DNA of 64,000 bases, from assembly GCF_019797845.1 (NCBI RefSeq), contig NZ_CP081864.1, positions 4,402,001 through 4,466,000 on the forward strand, given 5' to 3'. Under the pieces are notes generated by a model. That model was not told where the DNA came from. It saw only the letters and a list, made by a program, of their open reading frames with translations, and did no database searches. The stretch's first letter is position 1, and the number at the start of each line of letters is the position of its first letter. This document shows, piece by piece, positions 1 through 10,269 of the stretch. The translations under genes were made by a program, and so were the position numbers. The DNA is from Symbiopectobacterium purcellii. GTDB taxonomy: Bacteria > Pseudomonadota > Gammaproteobacteria > Enterobacterales > Enterobacteriaceae.

Positions 1-412
1 GGTGATAGCCCTCTCCGGCATAGACAAATCCGGCTTGCTCGTAGAATCCAACCAGATCGGTACACAGATGCAAATGGGTGAAACCGTGTTTTCTCGCTTC
101 ATCGGCGGCATGACGAATCAATTGGCGAGCAAGACCACGAGAACGACAGTCAGGTTCTACATAAAGCGCACAAAGCCAGGGGTAAAGCTCCATCCGGCTA
201 ATGAAATCATTGGTAATCAGCCCAGCACAGCCAACAATCCGCTCGTCTTCAACCAGCAGATACCATTGTGGTCGCGGGTTCGCTGCCGTTAGCGAGCGTT
301 CAATCGCATCCTGATACAACATCATCGTCTCTTCGGATGCCCACTGTTCCTGAAAATAAGCCGTAGCTTCTGCCGCCCAGTGCGGTGTTTCACGCACAGA
401 AATTATCTTCAC
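1..412 (-). CDS. GNAT-family N-acetyltransferase, 3' end beyond the window
   Basis: The minus-strand frame opens with GTG at 412, seven bases after an AAGGA ribosome site, and runs off the left edge after about 137 codons. The reading contains the GNAT acetyl-CoA core: a strand ending in ALYVEP, then CRSRGLARQL (the R/Q-x-x-G-x-G/A loop that holds the CoA pyrophosphate), and later LVGFYEQAGF, the usual fourth-motif pattern. Proteins of this family transfer an acetyl group from acetyl-CoA to an amine; the acceptor cannot be read from the sequence. It stands alone upstream of a hairpin that separates it from the aldehyde dehydrogenase gene, both on the minus strand. The C-terminus is not visible. 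Confidence 0.85.
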   Translation of the reverse strand, partial: MKIISVRETPHWAAEATAYFQEQWASEETMMLYQDAIERSLTAANPRPQWYLLVEDERIVGCAGLITNDFISRMELYPWLCALYVEPDCRSRGLARQLIRHAADEARKHGFTHLHLCTDLVGFYEQAGFVYAGEGYH

Positions 413-442
413 ACAACGTTCCTTCGTGATAGAACAAAATAC

Positions 443-465
443 AACGCCCGTCGTAGACGGGCGTT
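443..465 (-). terminator. Hairpin downstream of the aldehyde dehydrogenase gene
   Basis: Perfect 10-bp arms (AACGCCCGTC / GACGGGCGTT) with a 3-base loop. On the minus strand the stem is followed by GTATTTTGTT, an imperfect T tract, so it may end aldB transcripts before the acetyltransferase gene. Confidence 0.5.
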
Positions 466-555
466 CAGACGCCACATGTCATCGTCGGTGAAAGCCGGGG
501 ATGACGGTGACAGTAAGACAGTTTGTCAGCAACGCCCAGATCGATAACGCCCCCC

Positions 556-2094
556 TCAGAATAACCCGAGCGGTTTGTCGGAGTAACTCACCAACAAGCA
601 CTTGGTTTGCTGGTAGTGCTCCAGCATCATCTTGTGATTTTCACGGCCAATGCCTGACTGTTTGTAGCCGCCAAAGGCCGCATGTGCCGGATAGGCATGA
701 TAGCAGTTGGTCCACACACGCCCCGCCTGAATGCCCCGCCCCATACGATAGGCGATGTTGCTATTACGGCTCCACACCCCGGCGCCCAATCCATAGTGGG
801 TATCGTTGGCGATCTCCAGCGCATCATCCATGGTTTTAAACGTGGTGACCGCGAGTACCGGACCAAAAATTTCCTCCTGAAACACGCGCATGCTGTTCTT
901 TCCGAACAACACGGTCGGCTCCAGATAGTAGCCCTGCGTCAATGCATCCGACAACGCTTTGCGCCGCCCACCGGTCAGGATACGTGCGCCTTCCTGCTTA
1001 CCCACCTCAATATAATCAAGGATGGTTTTCAACTGGCCTTCCGATACCTGAGCCCCCATCATGGTCTGACTGTCCAGGGGGTTACCAATGCGGATGGCTT
1101 CGACCCGTCTTATCGCCCGTTCCATAAAACGGTCGTAAATAGATTCCTGAATCAATGCCCGGCTTGGGCAGGTACAGACTTCCCCCTGATTAAAGGCAAA
1201 CAGCGTGAAGCCTTCCAACACCTTATCGAAATAGCTGTCTTCTTTGTCCATCACGTCAGCAAAAAAGATATTGGGGGATTTCCCACCCAATTCCAGCGTC
1301 ACAGGCACCACATTGCGCGCCGCATAGCTCATAATTTGTTGTCCGACTTCGGTGGAGCCGGTAAACGCCACTTTAGCGATGCGCGGCGACGTCGCCAGAT
1401 ATTCACCAATCTCACTGCCAGAGCCATTCACCACGTTGACCACACCCGGTGGCAATAAATCCTGAATCAACTCCATCAGCATCAGCACGGAGAGCGGCGT
1501 CAATTTCGCCGGTTTAAGCACGATGCAATTACCTGCCGCCAGCGCCGGAGCCATTTTCCAGCAGGCCATCAGCAGGGGGAAATTCCATGGAATAATCTGC
1601 CCCACCACGCTCAGCGGTTCGTGAAAATGGTAAGCGACCGTATCCTTGTCGATTTCGCTGATCGCCCCTTCCTGCGCGCGGGCACAGGCGGCAAAGTAGC
1701 GGAAATGGTCGATGGCCAACGGCACATCAGCCCCTAAGGTTTCACGAATCGGTTTGCCGTTATCCCAGGTTTCCGCATACGCCAGCAGTTCCAGGTTCTC
1801 CTCCATGCGATCCGCAATCCGGTTCAGCAGCAAGGCGCGCTCCTGTACCGACATCTCGCCCCACTCTGCCTTGGCATTATGGGCGGCATCCAGCGCATGG
1901 TCGACATCACGCATACCGGAGCTGGCGACTTCGCACAGGGGTTGCCCGGTGACAGGCGTCAGGTTAACGAAATAGTCGCCACTGACCGGAGGCACCCAGG
2001 TGCCGCCAATAAAGTTGTCATAGCGTTTTTTCAGATTGAGGGGGTAAGCATAGGTGCCGGGCGCGACCCGGTCTTCAGCGGTGTGATGCGCCAT
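556..2094 (-). CDS. aldB: NAD(P)-dependent aldehyde dehydrogenase, AldB type
   Basis: The product is 512 residues, the same length as E. coli AldB, which oxidises acetaldehyde and other aldehydes to the acids in the cytoplasm. The catalytic cysteine lies in GEVCTCPSR (about residue 307), the general-base glutamate in LELGGKSPN (about 269), the cofactor loop in FTGSTEVG, and the oxyanion/substrate region in IIPWNFPLL. The C-terminal oligomerisation segment is present, so the gene looks complete. It is transcribed away from fdhD, with about 290 bases between the two starts. AldB in E. coli is growth-phase controlled; I see no clear operator here. The specific substrate is inferred from overall likeness, not from any one residue. 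Confidence 0.9.
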   Translation of the reverse strand: MAHHTAEDRVAPGTYAYPLNLKKRYDNFIGGTWVPPVSGDYFVNLTPVTGQPLCEVASSGMRDVDHALDAAHNAKAEWGEMSVQERALLLNRIADRMEENLELLAYAETWDNGKPIRETLGADVPLAIDHFRYFAACARAQEGAISEIDKDTVAYHFHEPLSVVGQIIPWNFPLLMACWKMAPALAAGNCIVLKPAKLTPLSVLMLMELIQDLLPPGVVNVVNGSGSEIGEYLATSPRIAKVAFTGSTEVGQQIMSYAARNVVPVTLELGGKSPNIFFADVMDKEDSYFDKVLEGFTLFAFNQGEVCTCPSRALIQESIYDRFMERAIRRVEAIRIGNPLDSQTMMGAQVSEGQLKTILDYIEVGKQEGARILTGGRRKALSDALTQGYYLEPTVLFGKNSMRVFQEEIFGPVLAVTTFKTMDDALEIANDTHYGLGAGVWSRNSNIAYRMGRGIQAGRVWTNCYHAYPAHAAFGGYKQSGIGRENHKMMLEHYQQTKCLLVSYSDKPLGLF

Positions 2095-2381
2095 TGCGGT
2101 CTCCTGTTCTTCGCCGTAGGGTTACGCGGCCAGGCCGCGATGAAAACAGAGCCAATATGCAAAAAATTGCTAACATCAAGGACGGTCTACCAAGCGTATA
2201 CACAAATCGGCTTTCCTGCCGCGCTGTTTAGCGACTCTTCGAGGAAACGCACACTTTGCCTCCCTTTTTGTGCCCTGGACCACAGGCAACACACCGCGTG
2301 CCACGATAAAACTCGCATCGCACCCGGTGGGGTGAAATAATGGCTTTCTACTCCAGAATGAACATCTTATGGGGATAATAC

Positions 2382-3194
2382 GTGGAAGAAGCGATCCCTG
2401 CGCTCGAGGGCGCATGCCAACGAACGGTACGCCATCAAGGCAGCCTGTCTCAGGCCAAAACTGACTGGCTGGCGGAAGAAGTGCCGGTCGCACTGGTGTA
2501 CAACGGCATTTCCCATGTGGTGATGATGGCTACGCCAAAAGATCTGGAAGCCTTTGCATTAGGTTTTTCCCTGTCGGAAGGCATCATCACGTCACCGCAA
2601 GAGATTTACGGCATGGACGTGCAGCCGGTCTGTAATGGTATTGAAGTCCAGATAGAGCTTTCCAGCCGCCGCTTTTCCGGGCTAAAAGAGCGCCGTCGCG
2701 CCATGAACGGTCGCACCGGCTGCGGCGTGTGTGGTGTTGAACAGTTAGAAGAGATAGGCAAGCCGGTCACACCGCTGCCCTTCACGCAAACCTTCTCGCT
2801 AAATCACCTGGACGGTGCATTAAAACAACTCAAAGACGTGCAGCATATCGGCCAATTGACCGGTTCTACCCATGCGGCGGCCTGGCTTTCCGGTGAAGGG
2901 ACTATTTTGGGCGGCTGCGAAGATGTCGGTCGCCACGTGGCGCTCGATAAACTGCTGGGCGTGCGCGCGACAAGCCCCTGGCACTCGGGTGCCGTGTTGG
3001 TTTCCAGCCGTGCCAGCTATGAGATGGTGCAAAAAGCCGCGATGTGCGGCGTCGAGATCCTGTTTGCCGTTTCAGCGGCGACGTCGCTCGCCATTGATGT
3101 GGCTGAGCACTGCAACCTGACGCTAGTGGGCTTTTGCCGCCCAGGACGGGCGACCGTTTATACCCATCCACAGCGCCTGCTCGACAGTGCATAA
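2382..3194 (+). CDS. fdhD: Formate dehydrogenase accessory sulfurtransferase FdhD
   Basis: FdhD carries sulfur from the cysteine desulfurase IscS to the molybdenum-bisMGD cofactor, which formate dehydrogenases need to be active. The 270-residue product has the hallmark CxxC pair in TGCGVCG (Cys114 and Cys117), which forms the persulfide, and the conserved segments STHAAAW and [11 protein letters not shown] expected for binding the cofactor. The GTG start at 2382 follows a GGGGAT ribosome site; an ATG a little upstream is out of frame. Formate dehydrogenase structural genes are not in this window, so the client enzyme must be elsewhere. The neighbour downstream is sodA, in the same orientation but with its own promoter region. 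Confidence 0.95.
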   Translation: MEEAIPALEGACQRTVRHQGSLSQAKTDWLAEEVPVALVYNGISHVVMMATPKDLEAFALGFSLSEGIITSPQEIYGMDVQPVCNGIEVQIELSSRRFSGLKERRRAMNGRTGCGVCGVEQLEEIGKPVTPLPFTQTFSLNHLDGALKQLKDVQHIGQLTGSTHAAAWLSGEGTILGGCEDVGRHVALDKLLGVRATSPWHSGAVLVSSRASYEMVQKAAMCGVEILFAVSAATSLAIDVAEHCNLTLVGFCRPGRATVYTHPQRLLDSA

Positions 3195-3303
3195 GGCCAC
3201 TGCGGATAGATTAATCTGTTTTTAGCTTAGGCAACAATGATATAACCGTTTGTTTTCCGTGGGTAAACGTGAGAACGCTGTGTGATGGCGACGCGAATAA
3301 TCG

Positions 3304-3331
3304 TTTTCAAGATCATTTAATTAACTATAAT
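3304..3331 (+). promoter_or_regulatory. Candidate sodA promoter
   Basis: A perfect -10 box TATAAT (3326-3331) follows a TTTTCA -35-like box (3304-3309) at a 16-bp spacing. The predicted transcript would have a leader of about 140 bases. Within it, 3354-3373 forms an 8-bp inverted repeat (TAACAAAC / GTTTGTTA, 4-base loop), which may be an operator or a leader hairpin. In E. coli sodA is controlled by SoxS, Fur and ArcA; I could not match a clear site for any of them. Confidence 0.5.
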
Positions 3332-3479
3332 GAACCTCATGATTACGCGACGCTAACAAACGGTTGTTTGTTAACCACTACCGCTTGAGGCGTGCCGTAC
3401 CTGGCTATCACGCGCGCGCCACAACCAAGACCAAGCACGCTCGCGATTATTTAGTAGTACAACTATGGAGATGATAAAT

Positions 3480-4103
3480 ATGAGTTATTCACTGCCATCC
3501 CTGCCTTACGCTTATGACGCGCTGGAACCGCATTTCGACAAACAAACGATGGAAATCCATCACTCCAAGCACCACCAGGCTTACGTCAATAACGCTAACG
3601 CAGCTCTGGAAAGTCTGCCGGAATTCGCTAGCCTCTCCGCAGAAGAGCTGATCGCCAAACTGGATAAAGTACCGGCCGAGAAAAAAGCGGTACTGCGTAA
3701 CAACGCTGGCGGCCACGCTAACCACAGCCTGTTCTGGAAAGGCCTGAAACTGGGCACCACGCTGGGTGGCGACCTGAAAGCGGCTATCGAACGCGATTTC
3801 GGCAGCGTTGATGCTTTCAAAGAAAAATTTGAGCAAGCGGCTGCTACCCGTTTCGGTTCAGGCTGGGCGTGGCTGGTATTGAAAGAAGACGGCAAACTGG
3901 CCGTGGTTTCTACTGCTAACCAGGATAGTCCGCTGATGGGTGAAGCTGTGTCTGGCGCATCCGGTTACCCGATCGTCGCGCTGGACGTGTGGGAACACGC
4001 TTACTACCTGAAATATCAAAACCGTCGTCCGGATTACATCAAAGCGTTCTGGAACGTGGTGAACTGGGACGAAGCGGCTGCACGTTTTGCTGCTGCCAAA
4101 TAA
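3480..4103 (+). CDS. sodA: Manganese superoxide dismutase
   Basis: SodA converts superoxide to oxygen and hydrogen peroxide in the cytoplasm. The start is taken at 3480 because the product then begins [10 protein letters not shown] as in E. coli SodA, with GGAG eight bases ahead; the frame is open five codons further upstream without a better start. The product has 207 residues (E. coli 206). The metal ligands are visible: His27 in MEIHHSKH, a histidine in NHSLFW, and the Asp/His pair in [21 protein letters not shown] and the pattern around the ligands favour manganese over iron, which agrees with the closest family. It is a single-gene unit ending in a strong terminator. Confidence 0.97.
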   Translation: MSYSLPSLPYAYDALEPHFDKQTMEIHHSKHHQAYVNNANAALESLPEFASLSAEELIAKLDKVPAEKKAVLRNNAGGHANHSLFWKGLKLGTTLGGDLKAAIERDFGSVDAFKEKFEQAAATRFGSGWAWLVLKEDGKLAVVSTANQDSPLMGEAVSGASGYPIVALDVWEHAYYLKYQNRRPDYIKAFWNVVNWDEAAARFAAAK

Positions 4104-4130
4104 TTTGTCCTGACGATATAAAACGCATGA

Positions 4131-4166
4131 AACCGAAATAACAAAATGTTATTTCGGTTTTTTTTT
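4131..4166 (+). terminator. Rho-independent terminator of sodA
   Basis: A perfect 13-bp stem (AACCGAAATAACA / TGTTATTTCGGTT) with an AAA loop runs directly into a T tract. It begins 27 bases after the sodA stop codon. Confidence 0.9.
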
Positions 4167-4589
4167 GCTTTTTCCCCGCTGACTCGATTCATCTTTCTTA
4201 CATTTAAACAATTAAAAATTTTTTAAAGGCGCGTTTTTCATTTATGCTGCCAAGGTTAACTCGCCGAAATCATGCTGTGTTTTGTGCTGCCTCCTTTGCG
4301 GCGTACGCTGCCTTGTACCCGGATTATGGCGATTAACACCGCATCAGATAGCAGTCCCTGCTGTCTGAGGTAGGCAGTCTATCCCATCCGGACTTTTACC
4401 ATGGGAAGGTGAATACGGCTTGTACAGTGCAATACGGTACCTAGCCACACGCTGACACGGAGCTTGTCTTTCTTTCCTGACGTGCCTTCAGCCTGACACC
4501 CCGGTGTCTGACACCCCATCGCACAGCGTGAGCTTGTGCGCTCCCCGGATAGACGCCATTGTTTGGCTTCACACACAGTGGAAAACAGA
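4167..4589. other. Intergenic region upstream of the chemoreceptor gene
   Basis: About 420 bases without a credible gene. 4201-4245 is AT-rich and could hold the chemoreceptor promoter. I looked for a flagellar sigma-28 site (TAAA, 15 bases, GCCGATAA) and found no acceptable match. A short direct repeat (TGACACCCCGGTG / TGACACCCCATC) lies near 4494-4520. Confidence 0.5.
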
Positions 4590-6479
4590 ATGGCTATCAA
4601 GTTTGAAAATATCAACGTCGGTAAGAAATTAGGGCTGGGGTTCTTTTTGGTACTGCTGTTAACCGCACTGATTGCGGGCCGAGGAATTAGCTACATTGAG
4701 TCGTTACAAGAGAGTATTCAAAAAGTTAATTTGAGTAATCAGATTAATACCGAAGTTAATCAGGCTAAATATTATCGTGCCCGCTTTGGTGCCAATTACG
4801 ATCTGAACGACATTAAACAAAACAGTATTCATATCGACAACATCAATACGCTGGTCGCCCAGGCCAAGACGTTAAGCTGGTCTGCTCAGGATAGCAAAAC
4901 GCTCGATAGCATCGTAACCACGATCAACAGCTACAAGCAGCAGCGCCAAAACTATCTGGATGCCGTGGGCACCAAAGATAACGTCAGAAAAAGCTGGAGC
5001 CTGGACGGTATCGATCAGGCCATGAGCAAGCTTGACGATCAATTGCGCGCGACGGGCGATAGCCAATCACAGCAACTGCTGCTGGCCGATTTCAAAACCA
5101 AGCTGATGACAGTGCGCTTCCATCTGGACAATTTGTTGTTGGAACGCAGCAAGGCAGCAGAAGAAACGCTGACCGACGCCATCAATGAAGCACAAACGGC
5201 ATTGACCTTCCTGAGCCAGAGCCTTTCCGTCGAGCAACGGGAAACGCTGGACCCGGTTCTGAACACCATGAACCATTATGAGGAGCAGGTGCTCTCTTAC
5301 ATGCCGGCTTACCAGAAGGAGATGGACAGCGTCACGCAGATGAACGACATCGCCGTAGCGCTGAGCGATCGCATCACCGAACTGCTTAACGCACAGCTAC
5401 AGCAAACCGACCACAATGTGCGCACCTCAGAAATTCAGTTGACCGTAACGGCGCTGATCACGCTGCTGGCGGGTCTGCTGATCGCCTGGTTTATTTCACG
5501 ACAAATCACTGCGCCGCTCAACCATACGCTCACCATCGCCGAGCGCATTGCCACGGGGGATCTGACCATGAACATGTCGACCTCACGCCGTGATGAATTG
5601 GGTCAGTTGTTGAATGCCATGGCAAAAATGAACGGCAATCTGCACCAAATGATTGATGATATCCGCGTTGGCGTTGGTCAAATCTCAACGGCAGCCAGCG
5701 AGATCGTCGCCGGTAACACCGATCTCTCTTCTCGTACCGAACAGCAGGCGGCAGCCGTTGAGCAAACGGCGGCCAGCATGGAGCAACTGACTGCCACCGT
5801 GAAGCAAAATGCGGATAACGCCAACCATGCCAACAAGCTGGTGGTGAGTGCTTCGCAAACGGCCAAACAGGGTGGCGAACAGGTAGGCCATGTGGTGCAA
5901 ACCATGGTGGGTATCGAACAAAGTTCCAAGCGTATTGCCGAAATCACTTCAGTCATCAATAGCATTGCCTTCCAGACCAACATTCTGGCGCTGAACGCAG
6001 CGGTCGAAGCAGCGCGCGCCGGGGAGCAAGGACGTGGTTTTGCCGTGGTTGCTGGCGAAGTGCGCAATCTGGCACAGCGCAGTTCACAAGCCGCTAAAGA
6101 GATTGAAGGGCTCATCAGCGAGTCCGTCACGCAAATCAGTCAGGGCGCCAATCTGGTTACCAACGCGGGCAAGACCATGGATAACATCGTGAAATCAGTA
6201 ACGCAGGTGCACGATATCATGGGCGAGATCGCCACCGCATCTGAAGAGCAGAGCCGTGGTATTGCTCAGGTCAGTCAAGCGATTGCGGAAATGGATGGCA
6301 CCACACAGCAGAACGCCGCATTGGTCGAACAATCCGCCGCCGCCGCAAACTCTCTGGAAGAACAAACGCAGGTGTTGACGGAAGCAGTATCAGTATTTCG
6401 CCTTACACAGGCCGCAGACGGTGCTACTCCCGCCCTCGGCTATGGCGAACGCCCGGCACAGCTCAACTACCAACGGTAA
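4590..6479 (+). CDS. Methyl-accepting chemotaxis protein
   Basis: A 629-residue transmembrane chemoreceptor that would relay a periplasmic signal to CheA/CheW. The start at 4590 (MAIKFENINVG) follows GTGGAAA and gives a short cytoplasmic tail before the first membrane helix (about residues 14-32). A roughly 250-residue helical periplasmic sensor domain comes next. The second helix lies near ALITLLAGLLIAWF, then a HAMP linker, then a long coiled-coil signalling domain whose tip is the invariant FQTNILALNAAVEAARAGE. There is no C-terminal NWETF-like pentapeptide; the protein ends QLNYQR, so it probably relies on other receptors for CheR/CheB docking. The ligand is unknown. It stands alone. Confidence 0.93.
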   Translation: MAIKFENINVGKKLGLGFFLVLLLTALIAGRGISYIESLQESIQKVNLSNQINTEVNQAKYYRARFGANYDLNDIKQNSIHIDNINTLVAQAKTLSWSAQDSKTLDSIVTTINSYKQQRQNYLDAVGTKDNVRKSWSLDGIDQAMSKLDDQLRATGDSQSQQLLLADFKTKLMTVRFHLDNLLLERSKAAEETLTDAINEAQTALTFLSQSLSVEQRETLDPVLNTMNHYEEQVLSYMPAYQKEMDSVTQMNDIAVALSDRITELLNAQLQQTDHNVRTSEIQLTVTALITLLAGLLIAWFISRQITAPLNHTLTIAERIATGDLTMNMSTSRRDELGQLLNAMAKMNGNLHQMIDDIRVGVGQISTAASEIVAGNTDLSSRTEQQAAAVEQTAASMEQLTATVKQNADNANHANKLVVSASQTAKQGGEQVGHVVQTMVGIEQSSKRIAEITSVINSIAFQTNILALNAAVEAARAGEQGRGFAVVAGEVRNLAQRSSQAAKEIEGLISESVTQISQGANLVTNAGKTMDNIVKSVTQVHDIMGEIATASEEQSRGIAQVSQAIAEMDGTTQQNAALVEQSAAAANSLEEQTQVLTEAVSVFRLTQAADGATPALGYGERPAQLNYQR

Positions 6480-6537
6480 ATACCCGCAGTAAGCATCAAC
6501 CAACCCGAAATAAGGTTGATATAACATTCCGCGTCGT

Positions 6538-6577
6538 AAAAAAACGGGCGGTGCGCTATCAAAAACGCACCGCCCGT
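6538..6577 (-). terminator. Rho-independent terminator of the mtl operon
   Basis: A 12-bp perfect stem (ACGGGCGGTGCG / CGCACCGCCCGT) with a 10-base loop. Read on the minus strand it is followed by seven T residues, and it starts about 20 bases after the mtlR stop. It has no T tract on the plus strand, so it serves the mtl operon rather than the chemoreceptor gene. Confidence 0.9.
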
Positions 6578-6597
6578 CGACGTTCTGAATCACAAAC

Positions 6598-7129
6598 CTA
6601 AAAGGCTTTCTTAAGGCTAACCTGCGAGATTAATGCCGTCAGAGAAAGTACCAGCGTGGAACGCACTACTTGCTGATAACGCTGCTGCTGCATCGGAATC
6701 AACAAGGGGTCGGCAGGTTCCCCTCCCATTAGCCGTTCAGGAGGATGCGGCAACGCCGTCACACAGTGCAGTTCGGCAATCGGCCCGAGAATCTCATCAT
6801 CGGTAAAACGATAGTCGTTTTCGTCGTGGAATAATTCTTCCCCTAACTCCATCACCAACTCAGCGTCTTCATACTCTTTACGGCTGATCATGCCCAGAGT
6901 AAATCAGCTTCAAACGCACCGAGAGGTCCCCTAATGGCCCGCTGCCGGTCATTAGCGGCTCTACCGCGTATTTCACCGCATAATCGTCTTTACGGAAGAT
7001 TTGCAGCATGAGAATACTCACGGCTTCCGCCAACAGCTCAACCGCTTTTAGCATAAAGCTGCGCACGGTTTTCGCCGCATTGAGGGATTCCAGCACGCGA
7101 TTCTCAAAGGCTTGAGTTTCTTCCATCAT
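6598..7129 (-). pseudogene. mtlR: Mannitol operon repressor MtlR, frameshifted
   Basis: MtlR represses the mannitol operon. The first 80 residues (from ATG 7129, after AGGGACG) match MtlR, including VFRKDDYAVKYAVEP-like and GPLGDLSVRLKLIY sequence, but the frame then ends with SGHDQP. The expected continuation, LG-MISRKEYEDAELVMELGEE to the end SQVSLKKAF, is in another frame from about 6898. At the junction the bases read TAC-T-CTG-GGC where the family has Y-G-L-G, as if the GG of the glycine codon were lost. Restoring two bases gives about 177 residues. mtlR lies 24 bases after mtlD. If real, the lesion removes the repressor and should raise mtl expression; a sequence error is the alternative. 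Confidence 0.85.
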
Positions 7130-7153
7130 AACGTCCCTGCCGAACGGCGCAAA

Positions 7154-8302
7154 TTATTGCATGGCGTTATACACACTCACTGCTTGCTCCACAACCTTAC
7201 TCTGCACATCCAGACCAGAAATTTGTGCCAACGTAGCCTGTGGCCCCAGGTTAGCCAACAGCACTGCCAGTTCCTGCGCCTGCGGGTCCTGCTCGCTGCG
7301 GTAATGCATCGCCGCCGCGATACCGATAATCAGGTTGTCATTGGGCAGTTGGTATTCCAGCGTGCCCAGCAGCGGTTTGATCAGGCGATCGCCTGCACTG
7401 AGTTTACGCAACGGCTGACGTCCAACGCGCTCCACATCGTCATGCAGATAAGGGTTTTCGAAGCGGCTCAAAATCTTGTTGATATAGGCAGCATGCTTCT
7501 CGGCATCAAAACCGTAACGCTTAATCAGCACAGCCCCGCTCTCTTCCATCGCCCCACGCACCACAGCGCACACCTCGGTATCCAAAATGGCATCGCGGAT
7601 CGTCTGATGACGAGCCTGCTGCCCCAGATACGCGGTAATGGCGTGGCCGGTATTGAGTGTAAACAGCTTACGTTCAACAAATGCCATCAGATTGTCGGTT
7701 AATTCCATACCCGCTATCTGCGGTAGCGGCCCGACGAATTGGGTTTGGTCGACAATCCATTCACTGAAAGTTTCTACCGTCACGGCCAAGGGATCGTCCT
7801 GGTTCGCTTCCACCGGTGGAACAATACGGTCTACCGCCGAATCAACAAAACCTACATGCTCGTTGACCCATGCCTGCTCGTTTTCCGGCAAATGCTTCCA
7901 GACGTGTTGCTTTAATTGCGTGGTCCCGCGCACCATATTTTCGCAAGCGATGATATTCAGTGGGCGCGTGTTGCCCTGCGCATGGCGCTTCACCAAACCC
8001 TGAGCAATGGCACCCGCAATTTTTTCTAGAATTTGCGGCCCTACCGCCGTCGTCACCACATCGGCCTCGGCAATCAGCGCCACAGCGTCTGGGCTGGCGC
8101 TGTGCACCGCGCTGACATTGCTGACCGTTTCCAACTGCGCCTGCTCGCCGACCACTTTCACCTGATACTGCTTACGGCTGTTGATGGCATCTAGCAGTGG
8201 CTGATTCACATCGGCAAAGGTAAGTTCAATGTTGGCATCTGCCAGCAGTTTTCCGATAAACCCGCGGCCGATATTTCCGGCACCAAAATGTAAAGCTTTC
8301 AT
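7154..8302 (-). CDS. mtlD: Mannitol-1-phosphate 5-dehydrogenase
   Basis: MtlD oxidises mannitol-1-phosphate, delivered by the MtlA PTS permease, to fructose-6-phosphate with NAD. The product begins [17 protein letters not shown], whose GAGNIGRG loop is the dinucleotide-binding site, and contains the polyol-dehydrogenase core around [15 protein letters not shown]. Length is 382 residues, as in E. coli. A tandem ATG at 8305 is equally possible; it lies seven bases from the AAAGG ribosome site, while 8302 matches the usual N-terminus. It follows mtlA by about 65 bases that include a terminator-like hairpin, and precedes mtlR. Confidence 0.96.
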   Translation of the reverse strand: MKALHFGAGNIGRGFIGKLLADANIELTFADVNQPLLDAINSRKQYQVKVVGEQAQLETVSNVSAVHSASPDAVALIAEADVVTTAVGPQILEKIAGAIAQGLVKRHAQGNTRPLNIIACENMVRGTTQLKQHVWKHLPENEQAWVNEHVGFVDSAVDRIVPPVEANQDDPLAVTVETFSEWIVDQTQFVGPLPQIAGMELTDNLMAFVERKLFTLNTGHAITAYLGQQARHQTIRDAILDTEVCAVVRGAMEESGAVLIKRYGFDAEKHAAYINKILSRFENPYLHDDVERVGRQPLRKLSAGDRLIKPLLGTLEYQLPNDNLIIGIAAAMHYRSEQDPQAQELAVLLANLGPQATLAQISGLDVQSKVVEQAVSVYNAMQ

Positions 8303-8330
8303 CATGCGTTAACCTTTAAAAACAATGGCA

Positions 8331-8355
8331 AAAAAAGAGGCCGCCCGAAGGCGGC
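8331..8355 (-). terminator. Terminator-like hairpin between mtlA and mtlD
   Basis: On the minus strand GCCGCC-TTCG-GGCGGC forms a stem closed by a UUCG tetraloop, followed by CTC and seven T residues (8331-8337). It sits inside the operon between mtlA and mtlD. It may reduce read-through into mtlD or protect the 3' end of mtlA mRNA. Confidence 0.7.
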
Positions 8356-8367
8356 GCTGCCGATGCA

Positions 8368-10269
8368 TCAGGCACTCTTTTTCTCGGAGAGCAGGTCTAG
8401 CACTTCCTGCACATCCTGGGTCTGCGCCAAACGGGCAATCACGGTGTCATCGTCCAGCGCATTGGTCAGGCGGGTGATCACCGCAATATGTTCGTTATTA
8501 CGCGCCGCGATACCGATCACCAATTTTGCGACGTCATCCTCATCATCACCAAAGCGCACCCCCTGCGGATATTGGCAGAAGACGATGCCGGTTTTCAGCA
8601 CGCGATCTTTGGCTTCAATGGTGCCATGCGGCACGGCGATGGATTCGCCCAGATAGGTCGAGGTCAGTTTTTCACGCGCCAACATCGCATCCACATATTC
8701 CGGCTCAACGTAGCCACCTTTCACCAGTTGCTCACCGGCAAAGCGAATCGCCTGCTCTTTATCACTCGCCTGCAAGTTCAGGAATACGTTAGCAGCCCCC
8801 AGTTGGAACAAGGTGGCGGCTTGCGGTTCAACAACCGGTGCAGCAGCAGCGCTGCCACCCGCAGGCTGAGCGGCGGCCAGACGGCTCACCAGATCGCTGT
8901 ACAACTGGCTGTCGAGGAAGTTGGTCAGCGAGATATGCTGTGCTTGCGGCGCATGGCGTAGGGCACGTTCGGTCAAATCACGGTGCGTAATCACCAGATC
9001 GACATCCTCAGGCAAGCTGTTGATGGCGGTATTGGTGACCGATATTTGCGTCAGCCCGGCATCTTGTACTTTCTTGCGCAGTACGCCAGCCCCCATGGCG
9101 CTGGAGCCCATGCCGGCATCACAGGCCACAATGATTTTGCGCACGGTGCTCAGATCGCCGCTGATGCCGGTAGGCACTGAACCGCCTTTGGAGGCCGCTT
9201 TCATCTCTTGCACACGGCGTGTGGCTTCATCGAGATCGTCACCCTCTTTTACCTTGGTGCTTTTCAGCAGAATCGCTGACAGCACAAAGGAGACGGCAAA
9301 CGCGGCAGCAATCGCCACGATATTGGCAAAATAAGCCCCTTTCGGCGTCATCGCCAACACAGCCAGAATAGAGCCCGGAGAAGCCGGAGAAACCAGACCA
9401 CCGCCCAGCAAGTTCAGCGTGAACACGCCCGTCATACCGCCCAGAATCACCGCAATCAGCAGACGCGGGTTCATCAGAACATACGGGAAGTAGATTTCGT
9501 GGATACCGCCCAGGAAGTGGATAATGGCAGCGCCCGGTGCGGACTCTTTCGCATTACCGCGGCCAAAGAACATATAGGCCATCAGCACACCCATACCCGG
9601 ACCCGGGTTGGCTTCAATCAGGAAGAAAATAGACTTACCGGTTTCCGTCGCTTGTTGGATACCCAGCGGCGAGAAGATACCGTGGTTAATGGCGTTATTC
9701 AGGAACAGAATTTTGGCCGGTTCGACAAAAATAGAGGCCAACGGCAGCAGGTTGGTCTGCACCATCAGGTTTACGCCCGCCGCCAGGATTTTCGATAACC
9801 CTTCTACCAGCGGACCAATAGCCCAAAATGCCAATATAGCCAACAACATGCCGATAATACCGGCCGAGAAGTTGTTGACCAGCATTTCAAAACCGCTTTT
9901 GATTTTACCATCAACAGCGCGGTCAAAACGTTTGATGGCCCATCCGCCCAACGGGCCGACGATCATTGCGCCGAGGAACATCGGCATATCGACACCGACG
10001 ATCACCCCCATCGTGGTGATAGCACCGACCACGCCACCGCGATCGCCCGCCACCAAACGGCCGCCGGTGTAACCGATAAGCAGCGGCAGCAGATAGGTGA
10101 TCATCGGTCCCACCAGCTTGGCGAGCGTTGCATTCGGCAGCCAGCCAGTGGGAATAAACAACGCAGTAATCAGGCCCCAAGCGATAAACGCGCCGATATT
10201 AGGCATTACCATGTTGCTCAGGAAGCGGCCAAAATTCTGAACTTTGACCTTTGTATCTGCTGTGAGCAT
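8368..10269 (-). CDS. mtlA: PTS mannitol-specific EIICBA permease
   Basis: MtlA imports mannitol across the inner membrane and phosphorylates it. The 633-residue product has all three PTS parts in one chain: the membrane EIIC domain (about residues 1-345, with the GGIHEIYFPY motif), EIIB with its phosphocysteine Cys383 in VACDAGMGSSAM, and EIIA with its phosphohistidine His548 in IAVPHGTIEAK. E. coli MtlA has 637 residues in the same order. A linker rich in alanine and glycine joins EIIB to EIIA. It heads mtlA-mtlD-mtlR and lies behind a cluster of CRP-type sites, so catabolite control is expected. Confidence 0.97.
   Translation of the reverse strand: MLTADTKVKVQNFGRFLSNMVMPNIGAFIAWGLITALFIPTGWLPNATLAKLVGPMITYLLPLLIGYTGGRLVAGDRGGVVGAITTMGVIVGVDMPMFLGAMIVGPLGGWAIKRFDRAVDGKIKSGFEMLVNNFSAGIIGMLLAILAFWAIGPLVEGLSKILAAGVNLMVQTNLLPLASIFVEPAKILFLNNAINHGIFSPLGIQQATETGKSIFFLIEANPGPGMGVLMAYMFFGRGNAKESAPGAAIIHFLGGIHEIYFPYVLMNPRLLIAVILGGMTGVFTLNLLGGGLVSPASPGSILAVLAMTPKGAYFANIVAIAAAFAVSFVLSAILLKSTKVKEGDDLDEATRRVQEMKAASKGGSVPTGISGDLSTVRKIIVACDAGMGSSAMGAGVLRKKVQDAGLTQISVTNTAINSLPEDVDLVITHRDLTERALRHAPQAQHISLTNFLDSQLYSDLVSRLAAAQPAGGSAAAAPVVEPQAATLFQLGAANVFLNLQASDKEQAIRFAGEQLVKGGYVEPEYVDAMLAREKLTSTYLGESIAVPHGTIEAKDRVLKTGIVFCQYPQGVRFGDDEDDVAKLVIGIAARNNEHIAVITRLTNALDDDTVIARLAQTQDVQEVLDLLSEKKSA

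Noticed and set aside
4201..4275. Sigma-28 flagellar promoter for the chemoreceptor
   Set aside because: GCCGAAAT is present near 4263 but there is no TAAA at the required distance.
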